A stretch of 64,000 bases of DNA. It comes from Thermohalobaculum sp050331395. Its GTDB lineage: Bacteria > Pseudomonadota > Alphaproteobacteria > Rhodobacterales > Rhodobacteraceae. Where the stretch lies: assembly GCA_050331395.1 (NCBI GenBank), contig JBHJGX010000069.1:11187-75186 (forward strand), read 5' to 3'. This document shows, piece after piece, positions 1 through 8,829 of this stretch (position 1 is the stretch's first letter; every line of letters begins with the position of its first letter). The notes below the pieces were generated by a model. The model was not told where the DNA came from and made no database searches. It saw only the letters and a list, made by a program, of their open reading frames with translations. Made by a program: the position numbers and the translations under genes.

Positions 1-175
1 CGGCCGCGGCGATCATCCACTCGATCCGCGGATCGGATGCGAGCGGCGTCGCCCCGGTTTTCAGTTCCGCAACCGGCAGCGCCGTCTGCCAGCCCGGCAG
101 GGCATCGACGGCGTTCTGTGGCGCCGGCGCACGGCTTTCATATTGCGCGAAGGGCGCATCGACGGTCTTCAGCAT
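1..175 (-). CDS. SAM-dependent methyltransferase-like protein, N-terminal fragment
   Basis: A frame opens at an ATG (reverse strand, base 175) with AAAGG just upstream and stays open to the window edge, so only the first 58 codons are visible. The peptide contains APxPQNAVDALPGW and, later, PLASDPRIEW. This order of motifs is what I remember from the N-terminus of a family of class I SAM-dependent methyltransferases (PSPQNALDIF...PLFxDPRIxW). The methyl-binding fold itself lies outside the window, so the assignment rests on this short stretch. It is divergent from the glycosyltransferase-like gene at 235, with 59 bp between them. Partial gene; function tentative. Confidence 0.5.
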   Translation of the reverse strand, partial: MLKTVDAPFAQYESRAPAPQNAVDALPGWQTALPVAELKTGATPLASDPRIEWMIAAA

Positions 176-234
176 TTCTTTACCTTTCGCGGGCGGATTG
201 GGGGGAGGCCACGGCCGCATTGACGGAGGGTGGG

Positions 235-1191
235 ATGTTGGATCGGCTGCTGGCGCCGCGGATGATCCGGGCGCACTCCCCGACGGCCGACCTCTATCTG
301 GCCGATGCGTGCCGCGACTGGTTGGCGGAAGGTCGGATCCGTCGCCTCGCCCCCGGCGTTTTCGCGTCGCGGCGGACCCTGGCGGTCATCCGTCATTGGG
401 GTCGGGCGGGGCGGCTGCCCGAGCGCTCGCGGCGGGTTTGGCTGATCGACGACGACATCGACGCCTGCCTGAGCGAGCCCGGCCTGCCGGTGACCCAACG
501 CTGGAAGCTGAGGCTCTTCGAACAGGCGCATGGTCGGGCGCTCTGCGCGGAGGGCGCGACGGTCGTGGCGACGAGCGCGCCGCTTGCGACGAAATACCGA
601 GCGGCCCACCGGCTCGATCCCCATTGGAGCGTGCCCTTTGCGTCCCTTGACCATCACGGGCTGGGTCGCGTGAGGATTGGCCTTCTCTTCTCGGCCACGC
701 ATCGCGGCGACCTCGCGGCCTACGCATCGGCGCTCGCCCAGGTGCTCGACCTCTGCCCCGATGCCGAGCTGCACCTCGCGGCGAACCACCGGCCGCCGCC
801 CCCGTTGGCCGGACACCCTCGGCTCCGCCGCTTTCCCGAGACGTCTTGGCCCGCATATCGGACCAGCCTTTCCGGTCGGCGCCTGCACCTCGCGCTCTAT
901 CCGCTTCTCGACACGGCCACGAACCGGGCGCGCTCGATCAACAAATTGATCGAGCACGCGGTCGCGGGCGCGGCCGGTGTCTATTCGGCCAGCTGGTCGG
1001 GCAGTGCCGCTGCCGAGGGCGCGGGCCTTCTGCTGCCGCCCGAGCCCGACGCCTGGGCGGACGCGCTTCCTCCTTTGATCGCCGATCGCGATCGGACGGC
1101 CGCGCTGGCGGCCGCGGGACAGGCGCGGGCACGCACCCTCAATCGGGCCGCGCCGCAACGGGAGTTGTGGGCGCATCTGTTCGACCTTTGA
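235..1191 (+). CDS. Glycosyltransferase-like protein of the capsule locus
   Basis: A 318-aa protein. The frame is open further upstream, but the ATG at 235 is chosen because GGAGGG sits at about 225-230 and the earlier codons give an Arg/Ser/Pro-rich, non-protein-like sequence. The C-terminal half looks like the nucleotide-sugar-binding lobe of a GT4-type transferase: ARSINKLIEHAVAG, then a loop SASW, then LLPPEPDAWADAL with a run of helices. There is no signal peptide. The N-terminal half (LIDDDIDACL) is not diagnostic. Its neighbour is wecB, 200 bp downstream, and it opens the capsule block. It may be a glycosyltransferase acting on the capsule chain; the donor and acceptor cannot be told. 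Confidence 0.6.
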   Translation: MLDRLLAPRMIRAHSPTADLYLADACRDWLAEGRIRRLAPGVFASRRTLAVIRHWGRAGRLPERSRRVWLIDDDIDACLSEPGLPVTQRWKLRLFEQAHGRALCAEGATVVATSAPLATKYRAAHRLDPHWSVPFASLDHHGLGRVRIGLLFSATHRGDLAAYASALAQVLDLCPDAELHLAANHRPPPPLAGHPRLRRFPETSWPAYRTSLSGRRLHLALYPLLDTATNRARSINKLIEHAVAGAAGVYSASWSGSAAAEGAGLLLPPEPDAWADALPPLIADRDRTAALAAAGQARARTLNRAAPQRELWAHLFDL

Positions 1192-1234
1192 GCGGGCCCT
1201 GCTGGCGCGCATCCCCGGCCTAACGCGCCGTCCG

Positions 1235-1250
1235 TCAATTCTCGGTTAAC
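1235..1250 (+). promoter_or_regulatory. Near-consensus CtrA-type site upstream of wecB
   Basis: TCAA-N7-TTAAC lies here, one mismatch from the CtrA consensus TTAA-N7-TTAAC. It sits in the 200-bp gap between the preceding glycosyltransferase-like gene and wecB, about 145 bp before the wecB start. TTAA is rare in this G+C-rich window, but one mismatch is still compatible with chance. See the perfect site at 20476. Confidence 0.3.
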
Positions 1251-1304
1251 GTTACCGCTCTAGACCGGCCCCGGTGTTCAGAAGCGACACGGGGAGCGTC
1301 CATC

Positions 1305-1397
1305 ATGGACCAGTCACAAGGGGCCGCGCCGCGCGGCTCAGCCATTCGCCCTCCTTGCCCGGCGTCCAGCCGGTCGACAGGGAGCATTGGCGGATGA
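1305..1397 (+). CDS. Possible 30-codon leader peptide coupled to wecB
   Basis: An ATG at 1305 follows GGGGAG (1291-1296) with 8 nt spacing and opens a 30-codon frame. Its TGA (1395-1397) overlaps the wecB ATG (1394-1396) as ATGA, the arrangement of translationally coupled genes. The peptide (MDQSQGAAPRGSAIR...) matches no family I know, and has no repeated codon that would suggest attenuation. It could equally be a chance frame. What speaks for it is the ribosome site plus the exact stop/start overlap. Confidence 0.3.
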   Translation: MDQSQGAAPRGSAIRPPCPASSRSTGSIGG

Positions 1398-2578
1398 AAG
1401 TACTTTCGATTTTCGGGACAAGGCCCGAGGCGATTAAAATGGCCCCGGTGGTCGCCGCGCTCGAGGGCGCGCCTGGGATCGTCTCGCGGATCTGCACCAC
1501 CGGTCAGCACCGGGAGATGCTCGATCAGGTGCTCAAGGTTTTCGGCATCCGGCCCGACCACGATCTGGGGCTGATGCGTCCGGGGCAGGGCTTGAACGGC
1601 CTTACTGCCCGGCTTTTCGAGGCGATCGACCCGATCCTGATTGCGGAGGCGCCGGACCGGGTCTTGGTTCATGGCGATACGACGACGGCGCTGGCAGCGG
1701 CGCTGGCGGCGTTTCACCGGCAGATCCCCGTCGGACATGTGGAGGCGGGCCTGCGGACCGGCGATTTGGCCCGCCCGTGGCCCGAGGAAGGCAACCGCCG
1801 CGTGATCGACGCGGTCGCCGATCAGCTCTTCGCTCCGACGGCGCGGGCCGAGCGCAATCTTTTGGCCGAGGCGCTGGGCCCACGCGAGATCCACGTCACC
1901 GGCAACACGGTAATCGACGCGCTCGGGCTCGCGAGCGCACGGCTGGCCACCGAGGACGACCCGGAGATCGCCCGTCTGCGGGCGCTTCGCGCGCCGGGGC
2001 GGCGGCTCGTGCTTGTCACAGGGCACCGGCGGGAGAACTTCGGCCTCGGTTTTGCGGGGATCTGCGATGCGCTCGCCGCGCTCGCCGCGCGCGACGACGT
2101 GCAGATCGTCTTCCCCGTCCACCTCAATCCGCGCGTCCGCGAGCCGGTCGAGACGGCGCTTGGCCACCTGCCCGGTGAGGCGCTGCGGCTTCTGCCGCCG
2201 CTCGATTATCTGCCGTTCGTCTGGCTGCTGAACGAAGCGCATCTGGTCCTAACCGATTCGGGTGGCGTTCAAGAAGAGGCGCCGAGCCTTGGCAAACCCG
2301 TCCTCGTCATGCGCGACGTGACCGAGCGTCCCGAGGCGGTCGAGGCCGGCACTGCCCGCCTCGTCGGCACCGACGCGCGCCGCATCGTGGGCGCCGTGAC
2401 CGCGCTCCTCGACGACCCGGGCGAGCATGCGCGGATCGCGCGGATAGCCAATCCCTATGGCGACGGCCGAGCGGCCGATCGCATCGTCGCCGCGATCCAA
2501 GGCACGCCAATCGCAGGATTTGCACCTGTGCCGGCCGATCTCGCGGCCGCCGTTCCCCGCCTCGCAGCCAGCGCCTGA
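1394..2578 (+). CDS. wecB: UDP-N-acetylglucosamine 2-epimerase (non-hydrolysing)
   Basis: Interconverts UDP-GlcNAc and UDP-ManNAc in the cytoplasm, supplying activated ManNAc (or its oxidised form) for surface polysaccharide. The protein is 394 aa from the ATG at 1394, close to the usual 370-390. It starts with the hallmark MKVLSIFGTRPEAIKMAPVV; later come HVEAGLRTGD, RRENFG, and the UDP-binding TDSGGVQEEAPSLGKPVLVMRD followed by TERPE. An in-frame extension upstream exists but is not protein-like; the chosen ATG has GGGAG about 10 nt upstream. It is followed 27 bp later by a large glycosyltransferase in the same direction, so it belongs to the capsule transcription unit. Confidence 0.95.
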   Translation: MKVLSIFGTRPEAIKMAPVVAALEGAPGIVSRICTTGQHREMLDQVLKVFGIRPDHDLGLMRPGQGLNGLTARLFEAIDPILIAEAPDRVLVHGDTTTALAAALAAFHRQIPVGHVEAGLRTGDLARPWPEEGNRRVIDAVADQLFAPTARAERNLLAEALGPREIHVTGNTVIDALGLASARLATEDDPEIARLRALRAPGRRLVLVTGHRRENFGLGFAGICDALAALAARDDVQIVFPVHLNPRVREPVETALGHLPGEALRLLPPLDYLPFVWLLNEAHLVLTDSGGVQEEAPSLGKPVLVMRDVTERPEAVEAGTARLVGTDARRIVGAVTALLDDPGEHARIARIANPYGDGRAADRIVAAIQGTPIAGFAPVPADLAAAVPRLAASA

Positions 2579-2605
2579 CGGCCCTCAACACGGAGAGAAG
2601 AGCCG

Positions 2606-5296
2606 ATGTTTCGTCCCCGCCGCAAAGAGCCGTCCGCTCCCCACCCCGAGCCGCGCCCGGCGCCGCCCGCGCTCTTTGATGCCGCCTGGTACGCCCGCCG
2701 CGGACTGCCGGAGGACGCGGACCCTTTTGCCCATTACGCCGCCGAGGGCGCGACCGCCGGGCACAGCCCCTGTCCCCTGTTCTCGCCGTCGTGGTACCGC
2801 GCGGCTTATCCCGACGTCGCCTTGTCCGGGCAAGAGCCGCTGGCGCATTGGTGCGCGCACGGCGCGGATGAGGGTCGTGCGCCCTCGGCCTTGTTCGCCA
2901 CCCGAGCCTATCGCGAGGCGCTCGGCGAGGCGCTCAACGATACGCCGCTCGCCCATTGCCTCGGGCTTCGCGGGACCGGACCGGCACCGCATCCGGCACT
3001 TAAGCCGTTCGATCCCTATGCGGTCGACCTCGCCTTCGTCATCGCCTATCGGGGCGATCGCGCGGCGCTCGAGTTGACGCTTTGGGCGCTCCGGCAGGCC
3101 CGCTCGGCCGCGCCGATCACCGCCTATCTCGTCGACGGGGGCGCGGAGCCCGAGCGGTCGGTCCTCGATGATATCGCGCGGGCCAATGGCGGCGATGGCC
3201 TCACGATCACCCGGCATTGCGAATTTCACGGCGACACCTATGGCATGCTGGCCAATGCGGGCGTCTGGGCGGCGCGCCAGCGCGGCGGCCACAGCCATAT
3301 CGGCATCCTCGAGCAGGCGGCGGTCGTCGAGCCGGGCTTTGCCGACCGGCTTGTGGATCTGTGGGCCCCGGTCGCAGCCCCCGTGCTCAACATCGCCGAC
3401 ACCCCGCAATGGGTACCGATCGATTTCGACATCTACGCAACACCTGACCCCCGCGCGGCCGTTGCGGCCTTTGCCGAGCGTCGCCGCCACATGATCCCGG
3501 GCGGTGCGCTGCCGAGCGCGGAGATTTCCCCCGCATGCCTGCTCTTCCATGCAGCAGCGCTCGCAGAGGGCGGCTTCTTCGATGACGCTGCCGAGACGGC
3601 CGAGGATGCCGTCGCTCCGGTGCTGCGCCGGCTCGCCGAACGCGGCCTCGGACCGCCGGTGATCGAGCGGACCGCCTATGTGCACCGATTGGAGCGCTCG
3701 CCGGTGGTGACCGGGGAGGGCGTGCGCGCCCCGGCAGGAGGGGTGACGCGGCCCGGCGCGCCAGCCCCGACGGCCCAGCGCCTCCATGGTCTCGCGCTCT
3801 CGGCAATGGCCGACCGCCGGGATCTGCGGACTTGGACGGCCGACGCGCCGCCCCTCCTCGCCGCCTATGATGCGCGGATGGCGGCATGTCGCGAGGCGCT
3901 CGACGTCGGTTTCGCGCGCCAGGCGCGGCGGCTTACCAAACTCGAGGGCGGGGAGACAGGCGCGGGAGCGCCGGTTCTCGCCTTCGAGGAGATTGCTGCG
4001 GGCGACCCGCCGCGCACCCCCGGTTCCCAGGATCGAGAGACCTATCGGCTGCGCTATCGCAGCCTGCTGCACATCCTCCTGCGCCGGTTGGCGGCGGGGA
4101 ATGTGACGCAGCTCGATCCGCTCGTGGCGCTACAACCGGTCTTGGCGGGTCTTGCCGCGCTCTTCGACGGGCCGCGGCCGGTCCTCGTGCTGACGATGGA
4201 CACGGATCCGGTCACCGGAAACGAAAAAGATGGCTATGTTCAGCGGGTTGTCGCGATCGACAAGGCGCTGGCCGACTGTAACCGGATTTACCTCAAGATG
4301 GTGGCCGCGCGGCGGGATGCCCCGGCACTGGTCTACCTGGAGGACGGTATTTGGCGCCTCGAAATCGCCCATGACGACCGGCTGGGGCGCGCGGTTCTCG
4401 GCACGCTGCTTGAGGGGGGCGCGGCGATCTATAGTCAGAGCTTGGTCGGCATCGACCCGCCGGTGGTCCGCGAGCTCCTGCCCGAGCGGACGGGCCCGTT
4501 CCTCATGGATATGCACGGCGCCGTTCCGGAAGAATTCATTCTCTACGAGAACCACTATATGGCGCAAAAATACGCCCGCTTCGAAGATTGGGCGGCGAGC
4601 CACGCAGATATTGTCGTCTGCGTCACCGACACGATGGCCGCGCATTTCGAGGAGAAGCTCGGTCTGGCGCGGGACCGTCTGCTCGTTTGTCCGATTTTCA
4701 CCCATACCGGTTCGGAGACCACCGTTGCCCGGCCCTATAACGCGCGGCCCCGGGCGATCTATGCGGGCGGGACCCAGCGCTGGCAGATGATCCCTGAAAT
4801 GGCCGCGCTGGCGGCCGAGACCCACGACCGCGTGGATTGGTGTCTTCTGACGCCCGATGTCGAGGGAATGGAGGCCGCGCTGGCGACGGCGGGGCTACCG
4901 GCGGGCGCGGTCAGCGTGCGCGCCGCCACGCAGGCGCAGGTGTTCGACGCCTATCGTCGCTCGGATTTCGGTCTTCTTCTTCGCGAGGAGGGGGTGGTCA
5001 ATCGTGTGGCTTGCCCGACGAAGTTGATCGAATACCTGCGATTTGGCGTGATCCCGGTCCTGCAAACGCCGGAGGTGGGCGATTTCCACGCGCTCGGCCT
5101 CGAATACGTGTCGGCGGGGGCGTTCCGCGCGGGAGAACTGCCGGATCTCGACCGACGCCGGGCGATGGCGGAGGCGAATTTCACGCTCTTCCGGCGGCTG
5201 GTATCCCGGTCGGCCGAAGGTCGGCGCCGCATTGCCGAGGCCGCCGCGCGCGGCCGACCTCCCGCATCCAAATCCTTGATCCGGAGCACGTCATGA
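2606..5296 (+). CDS. Large glycosyltransferase with N-terminal WY/PDV repeats
   Basis: An 896-aa protein with SD CGGAGAG before its ATG. Residues about 20-125 hold three imperfect repeats of the type LFDxxWYxxR...PFAHYAAEGATAGHSPCPLF, the second containing WYRAAYPDVA; such repeats precede many bacterial polysaccharide glycosyltransferases. The middle (about 140-330) resembles a GT2/rhamnan-synthesis-F-like region (DLAFVIAYRGD). The C-terminal third (from about 530) looks like a GT4 fold: DMHGAVPEEF, HADIVVCVTDTMAAHF, IYAGGTQRWQ, and an acceptor-lobe motif CPTKLIEYLRFGVIPV. There is no signal peptide, so it acts in the cytoplasm. The stop overlaps the next start by 4 bp (ATGA), which argues for coupled synthesis with the following GT4 enzyme. 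Probably two catalytic domains; sugar specificity unknown. Confidence 0.75.
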   Translation: MFRPRRKEPSAPHPEPRPAPPALFDAAWYARRGLPEDADPFAHYAAEGATAGHSPCPLFSPSWYRAAYPDVALSGQEPLAHWCAHGADEGRAPSALFATRAYREALGEALNDTPLAHCLGLRGTGPAPHPALKPFDPYAVDLAFVIAYRGDRAALELTLWALRQARSAAPITAYLVDGGAEPERSVLDDIARANGGDGLTITRHCEFHGDTYGMLANAGVWAARQRGGHSHIGILEQAAVVEPGFADRLVDLWAPVAAPVLNIADTPQWVPIDFDIYATPDPRAAVAAFAERRRHMIPGGALPSAEISPACLLFHAAALAEGGFFDDAAETAEDAVAPVLRRLAERGLGPPVIERTAYVHRLERSPVVTGEGVRAPAGGVTRPGAPAPTAQRLHGLALSAMADRRDLRTWTADAPPLLAAYDARMAACREALDVGFARQARRLTKLEGGETGAGAPVLAFEEIAAGDPPRTPGSQDRETYRLRYRSLLHILLRRLAAGNVTQLDPLVALQPVLAGLAALFDGPRPVLVLTMDTDPVTGNEKDGYVQRVVAIDKALADCNRIYLKMVAARRDAPALVYLEDGIWRLEIAHDDRLGRAVLGTLLEGGAAIYSQSLVGIDPPVVRELLPERTGPFLMDMHGAVPEEFILYENHYMAQKYARFEDWAASHADIVVCVTDTMAAHFEEKLGLARDRLLVCPIFTHTGSETTVARPYNARPRAIYAGGTQRWQMIPEMAALAAETHDRVDWCLLTPDVEGMEAALATAGLPAGAVSVRAATQAQVFDAYRRSDFGLLLREEGVVNRVACPTKLIEYLRFGVIPVLQTPEVGDFHALGLEYVSAGAFRAGELPDLDRRRAMAEANFTLFRRLVSRSAEGRRRIAEAAARGRPPASKSLIRSTS

Positions 5297-6531
5297 CCGT
5301 GATGACCGCCGCGCAGCCGGCCCCGCTTTCGATTGGCATCGTTGTTCCGTCCTTCGATCGTGGCGGGCTCGAACAAGTCGCACTTAATCTTTACCGCGGT
5401 TATCGGGCGCGAGGCTTTCGCTGCGTCGTTCTTGTCGAGAACAACACGGCCGGATATATGCTCTCGCGTCTCGATGATCTGGCCGACGGCATTGTTATCA
5501 ATCGGGACGAAGGTCTTTTCATCGAAACATTGGCGGCGCATCGGATCGATGTGCTGCACTATCACTATGCAAGTTTCGGTCTAAGGACGGCGACAGCTTT
5601 GGGGATTTATACGCTTTATACCATCCACAATGTCTATACTTGGCTTGACGACGCCGCCTTTGCCCACCGCGCTGCCGAGGTGATGGCCGCGGACCGGGCA
5701 GTTGCGGTGTCACGGTTCGTTCGCGATTACTTTGTGCGGCGGGCAGGCATCGGTCCGGATCGCGTGGACGTGATCCTGAACGGGGTGGATGTCGACGCCC
5801 TTTCGGGGCGCCCGGCCGGGGCGCCGCCGCGTCTGAATGTGCCCGACGGGCGGTTCGTCTTTGCCCTGCCGGCCAGCACCTTCCCGGTCAAGCACCAGCC
5901 GCTTGCAATCCGCGCGGCCGAGCGGCTTCGGGAGAAGCGGCGGGATTTTCAGCTTGTGCTCCTCGGCAACCTCGGTGAGCCGGACTTTGCGCGCGAAGTT
6001 GATGCCTTGGTGCAGTCGTCTCCGGCGGCCGCGCATATCACACAGTGCTCCTCGGTTCCGCATGAGTGGATGGGCTGGTTCTATCGCGAGATCGCCGACT
6101 GCGTGATCCTGCCAACGCTGCAAGAGGGGTGCTCGAACGTGGTGCTCGAGGCGCTTGCCTTCGACCGGCCGATGATCCTCACCGATGTGGGCAACGCGCG
6201 CGAGGCCGCTGCCCTGTCCGACCGGGTGCGGATTGTGCCACGGGCCGAAGAGGATCTCGACGCGCTGACGCCGGCGCGCATCGCCGAACTCAGCCTTTGC
6301 CAGGAGACACGAAATCTTCGTGCCCTTACCGATGCCATGGCCGCAAGCCTAGATAAACGTGGCGGAGAGGCGGCCGATGCGAATGCCCTTGCGGCGCGTC
6401 GGTCCGAAATCGGCCTCGACCGCATGGTCGACGCCTATCTCGAGCTGATCCGCTATGGCGCGGCCTTCGCGCCGCACGGCACCGGACTGTCTCCGGCGAC
6501 ATCCTCGAAGACATTGGAGACGCTTGCGTAG
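5293..6531 (+). CDS. GT4-family glycosyltransferase
   Basis: A 412-aa protein starting at the ATG that overlaps the previous stop (ATGA at 5293-5296). It has the GT4 layout: the N-terminal lobe starts IGIVVPSFDRGGLEQVALNLYRG, followed by LYTIHN and a linker VILNGVDVDAL. The C-terminal lobe carries FPVKHQPLAIRAAERL and the nucleotide-sugar-binding motif ILPTLQEGCSNVVLEALAFDRPMI with the conserved ExxxxxxxEAL-type acidic residues. Expected to be a cytoplasmic transferase that extends the capsule chain; donor sugar not predictable. Its last 79 bp overlap the 3' end of the convergent unknown gene at 6453-7532. Confidence 0.85.
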   Translation: MTVMTAAQPAPLSIGIVVPSFDRGGLEQVALNLYRGYRARGFRCVVLVENNTAGYMLSRLDDLADGIVINRDEGLFIETLAAHRIDVLHYHYASFGLRTATALGIYTLYTIHNVYTWLDDAAFAHRAAEVMAADRAVAVSRFVRDYFVRRAGIGPDRVDVILNGVDVDALSGRPAGAPPRLNVPDGRFVFALPASTFPVKHQPLAIRAAERLREKRRDFQLVLLGNLGEPDFAREVDALVQSSPAAAHITQCSSVPHEWMGWFYREIADCVILPTLQEGCSNVVLEALAFDRPMILTDVGNAREAAALSDRVRIVPRAEEDLDALTPARIAELSLCQETRNLRALTDAMAASLDKRGGEAADANALAARRSEIGLDRMVDAYLELIRYGAAFAPHGTGLSPATSSKTLETLA

Positions 6532-7532
6532 ATCTCTAAATCTGCTTCGAGCAGGGCTTCGACGGTGTCGATCCCCGCAAGCTGATCCGCGAGCCGTCCG
6601 CGCAAGGGCGGCTCCGGGTCGCGCGCCGGCAAGAGCCCCTCGAGACCCAGCCGATCCGCGACCGCGTCCTCAAAGGCTCCCACCGCCTCACGGATCGCAA
6701 CGACCGAAAACCCCGCCAGTGCGCGGAGGGCAGCCGATACTGCGCCGCCGCCCGCCTCGGCCGACGGATCCGAGCAGGCCATTTGCCGGGTCAACGGGTT
6801 CGATAAGGCCAGCGCGGCGTCGGGATCGAGGCGTCGGAACACGTCGCGGATCGCGCGTGGCCGGCGGGGATCGATGCCGTCGACGACCTCGAGCGCCGGC
6901 GCAAGGGCCGCCACCTCGCGCCGGTCGAGATATTGGGTGAGGCGACCGCCCGCCCCCGACAACACCCAAATCCGATCCGCCAGGTCCTCATACGGGTCGG
7001 CGAGTTGAACGGCCAGATCGACCCCGCCTTCGAGAAGCCGCGCATTGGGAACAACGGCGATCCGACCGCTTATATAGAGCGACGGCTGGGCGTTCAGCAT
7101 AAAGAGCTGGCTGACCGTCTCAGCGCCGAACCGCTCAATCCCCGCGTAGTGCGCCTGGAAGAGCCGGCCCATCAGCCCGTCGAAGCGGCGCATCGGGAGC
7201 GTTCCGGTCTCAAGCCGGAAGAGCCGCCGATCCACCCGCGCCCGGCCGGCGCCCCTGCGATAGATGACGAGACCCGTCTCAGCACAGCGGATCTCGGCAT
7301 CACCGAAATCTGCGAGATCGGGCACCTCGTCGCCGCCGATCGCGAACCCACAGAGGCCGGTGCGATGGCGTCCCGCATCGACGAGCGCGGGATGGGCCAC
7401 CGTCGCGGCCCCCTGCCAGCGCAGCCGGCCGTCTGCGTAAAGCGCGATCTCTGGCACCTCCTCGAAACTGTCGGGAACCAGATATCCCGTCAGCCGATCG
7501 CCTGCATCTGTCTCGATATTAAACAGCATCAC
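6453..7532 (-). CDS. Unrecognised capsule-locus protein
   Basis: A 359-aa soluble protein without signal peptide or membrane span; two adjacent ATGs (7532, 7529) are possible starts. I do not recognise the family. The N-terminal ~110 residues (LFNIETDAGDRLTGYLVPDSF...GLCGFAIGGDEVPDL) look like a small all-beta module. The remainder is mixed, with FMLNAQPSLYISGRIAV, LADPYEDLADRIWVL, and a helical tail with SNPLTRQMACSD. It is transcribed divergently from the export lipoprotein at 7632 and its 3' end overlaps the GT4 gene by 79 bp in antisense orientation. Being enclosed by capsule genes makes a role in capsule assembly or modification likely, but nothing in the sequence shows a reaction. Confidence 0.7.
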   Translation of the reverse strand: MMLFNIETDAGDRLTGYLVPDSFEEVPEIALYADGRLRWQGAATVAHPALVDAGRHRTGLCGFAIGGDEVPDLADFGDAEIRCAETGLVIYRRGAGRARVDRRLFRLETGTLPMRRFDGLMGRLFQAHYAGIERFGAETVSQLFMLNAQPSLYISGRIAVVPNARLLEGGVDLAVQLADPYEDLADRIWVLSGAGGRLTQYLDRREVAALAPALEVVDGIDPRRPRAIRDVFRRLDPDAALALSNPLTRQMACSDPSAEAGGGAVSAALRALAGFSVVAIREAVGAFEDAVADRLGLEGLLPARDPEPPLRGRLADQLAGIDTVEALLEADLEIYASVSNVFEDVAGDSPVPCGAKAAP

Positions 7533-7631
7533 AAGTCTCCGTTAACCAACGTTCGCCTAAGGTTCCAGCCATCGCCCGCAGCGGACCGCGGCGGCGAGAC
7601 TGCTCCAGAATGGTTAGCAAATGGGGAACCC

Positions 7632-8795
7632 ATGCTCTTGAGATTTGCCTTTCTCGCCGGCGCGCTCGCGGCGTCGGCCTGCTCGACGGTCCCGCGCTCC
7701 GGGCCGCTCACCCATGAGATCGTTGCGGCGCCTGAGACGGCCGCCGCGATCGAATTCGAACTCGTGGAGACCGACGACCGCGTGGTGGCCCTGCTCGTTG
7801 CGCGCGAGGCCGAGGCCGAGCTTGCGCGGCTCGCCGCCGGGCGCCCGGCCACCGGCCAAGGCATCCTCGCCGGCGATCGCGTTCAGGTCACGCTCTTCGA
7901 GGCGACTGGGGGCGGGCTCTTCGGTGCGGGCGACGGAACCGACGGCGGCGGGGGGTACCGCGAACTGCCTGCTCAGAGCGTCGGCGCCGACGGTCGGATC
8001 CGGGTGCCTTACGCGGGCGCCGTGCGGGTCGCGGGGCTCTCGCCGTCGGCCGCCGCCGCGCGGATCGAAGGCGCGCTCGTCGGCCAGGCGATCGAACCGC
8101 AGGCAATCGTCAGCGTGCTGGCGAGCCCCGGCCGCTTCGTCACGGTCCTCGGCGACGCAGTCAATGCGGGCGGGCGGATCCCGCTCTCCGGCACCGGCGA
8201 GCGCGTGCTCGACATGGTCGCCGCCGCGGGCGGGCTCTCCAAACCGATCCACGAGAGCGCGCTTCGGCTCACGCGCGCGGAGGATACGGCCTCGGTCGCG
8301 CTGGCGCGGCTGCTCGAAGAGCCGGAGCAGAACGTCCACGTTCGGGCCAAGGATCTGATCGCGGTCGAGCATCGTCCGCGGCATTTCACCGTGCTCGGCG
8401 CGGTCACGCAGAACGCCCGGCTTGCCTTTGCCGAGAGCCGGTTGACGGTGGACGAGGCGCTCGGCCTCGCCCGCGGGCTCTTCGACGACAAGGCGGACCC
8501 GCGCGGCGTCTTCGTGATCCGGTACGAGCCGAAGAGCTTTGTCGCCACGCTTCCCGGGGTGCGGGCGAGCCGTGCCACGGCCTATGCGGGCGCCGAGGTG
8601 CCCACGGTCTATCGTCTGGATTTCTCGAAACCGTCGGGGCTGATCCTTGCCAAGAATTTCGCGATGGCGGATCGGGATCTGCTCTATGTGGCGACGGCCG
8701 AGTTCACCTCGCTCGAGAAGCTTCTCCGGGTCGTGAGTTCCGCGCTCCAGCCCGTGCAGACGGCCGCGTTGCTGGTGAATGTGGGCACGAACTGA
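7632..8795 (+). CDS. Wza/KpsD-type polysaccharide export outer-membrane lipoprotein
   Basis: A 387-aa protein that forms or gates the outer-membrane channel through which capsule leaves the cell. The ATG at 7632 is chosen because it gives a lipoprotein signal peptide with lipobox ASAC (Cys17) and has GGGGA upstream. A longer in-frame extension through the intergenic region is not protein-like. A Poly_export domain follows (GDRVQVTLFE...GADGRIRVPYAGAVRVAGLSPSAAAARIEGAL), then two SLBB-like repeats: GRFVTVLGDAVNAGGRIPLSG and HFTVLGAVTQNARLAF. The inner-membrane partners (KpsM, KpsT, KpsE or Wzc) are not in this window. Confidence 0.9.
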   Translation: MLLRFAFLAGALAASACSTVPRSGPLTHEIVAAPETAAAIEFELVETDDRVVALLVAREAEAELARLAAGRPATGQGILAGDRVQVTLFEATGGGLFGAGDGTDGGGGYRELPAQSVGADGRIRVPYAGAVRVAGLSPSAAAARIEGALVGQAIEPQAIVSVLASPGRFVTVLGDAVNAGGRIPLSGTGERVLDMVAAAGGLSKPIHESALRLTRAEDTASVALARLLEEPEQNVHVRAKDLIAVEHRPRHFTVLGAVTQNARLAFAESRLTVDEALGLARGLFDDKADPRGVFVIRYEPKSFVATLPGVRASRATAYAGAEVPTVYRLDFSKPSGLILAKNFAMADRDLLYVATAEFTSLEKLLRVVSSALQPVQTAALLVNVGTN

Positions 8796-8805
8796 GCCAA
8801 CCGAC

Positions 8806-8829
8806 CCGCCGCGGCGCGCTTAGCGGCGG
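8806..8829. terminator. Stem-loop between convergent export and KpsS-like genes
   Basis: CCGCCGC (8806-8812) can pair with GCGGCGG (8823-8829) around a 10-nt loop. It lies between the stop of the export lipoprotein and the end of the minus-strand KpsS-like gene, overlapping the latter's last codons. There is no T-run on either side, so it is at best a weak or Rho-assisted bidirectional terminator. Confidence 0.3.

Noticed and set aside
2585..4072. 495-codon minus-strand frame opposite the large glycosyltransferase
   Set aside because: No domain, biased composition; the sense strand has repeats and transferase motifs.
6933..7631. Long N-terminal extension of the export lipoprotein frame
   Set aside because: It lies antisense to the unknown capsule-locus gene; the ATG at 7632 gives a perfect lipoprotein signal and ribosome site.
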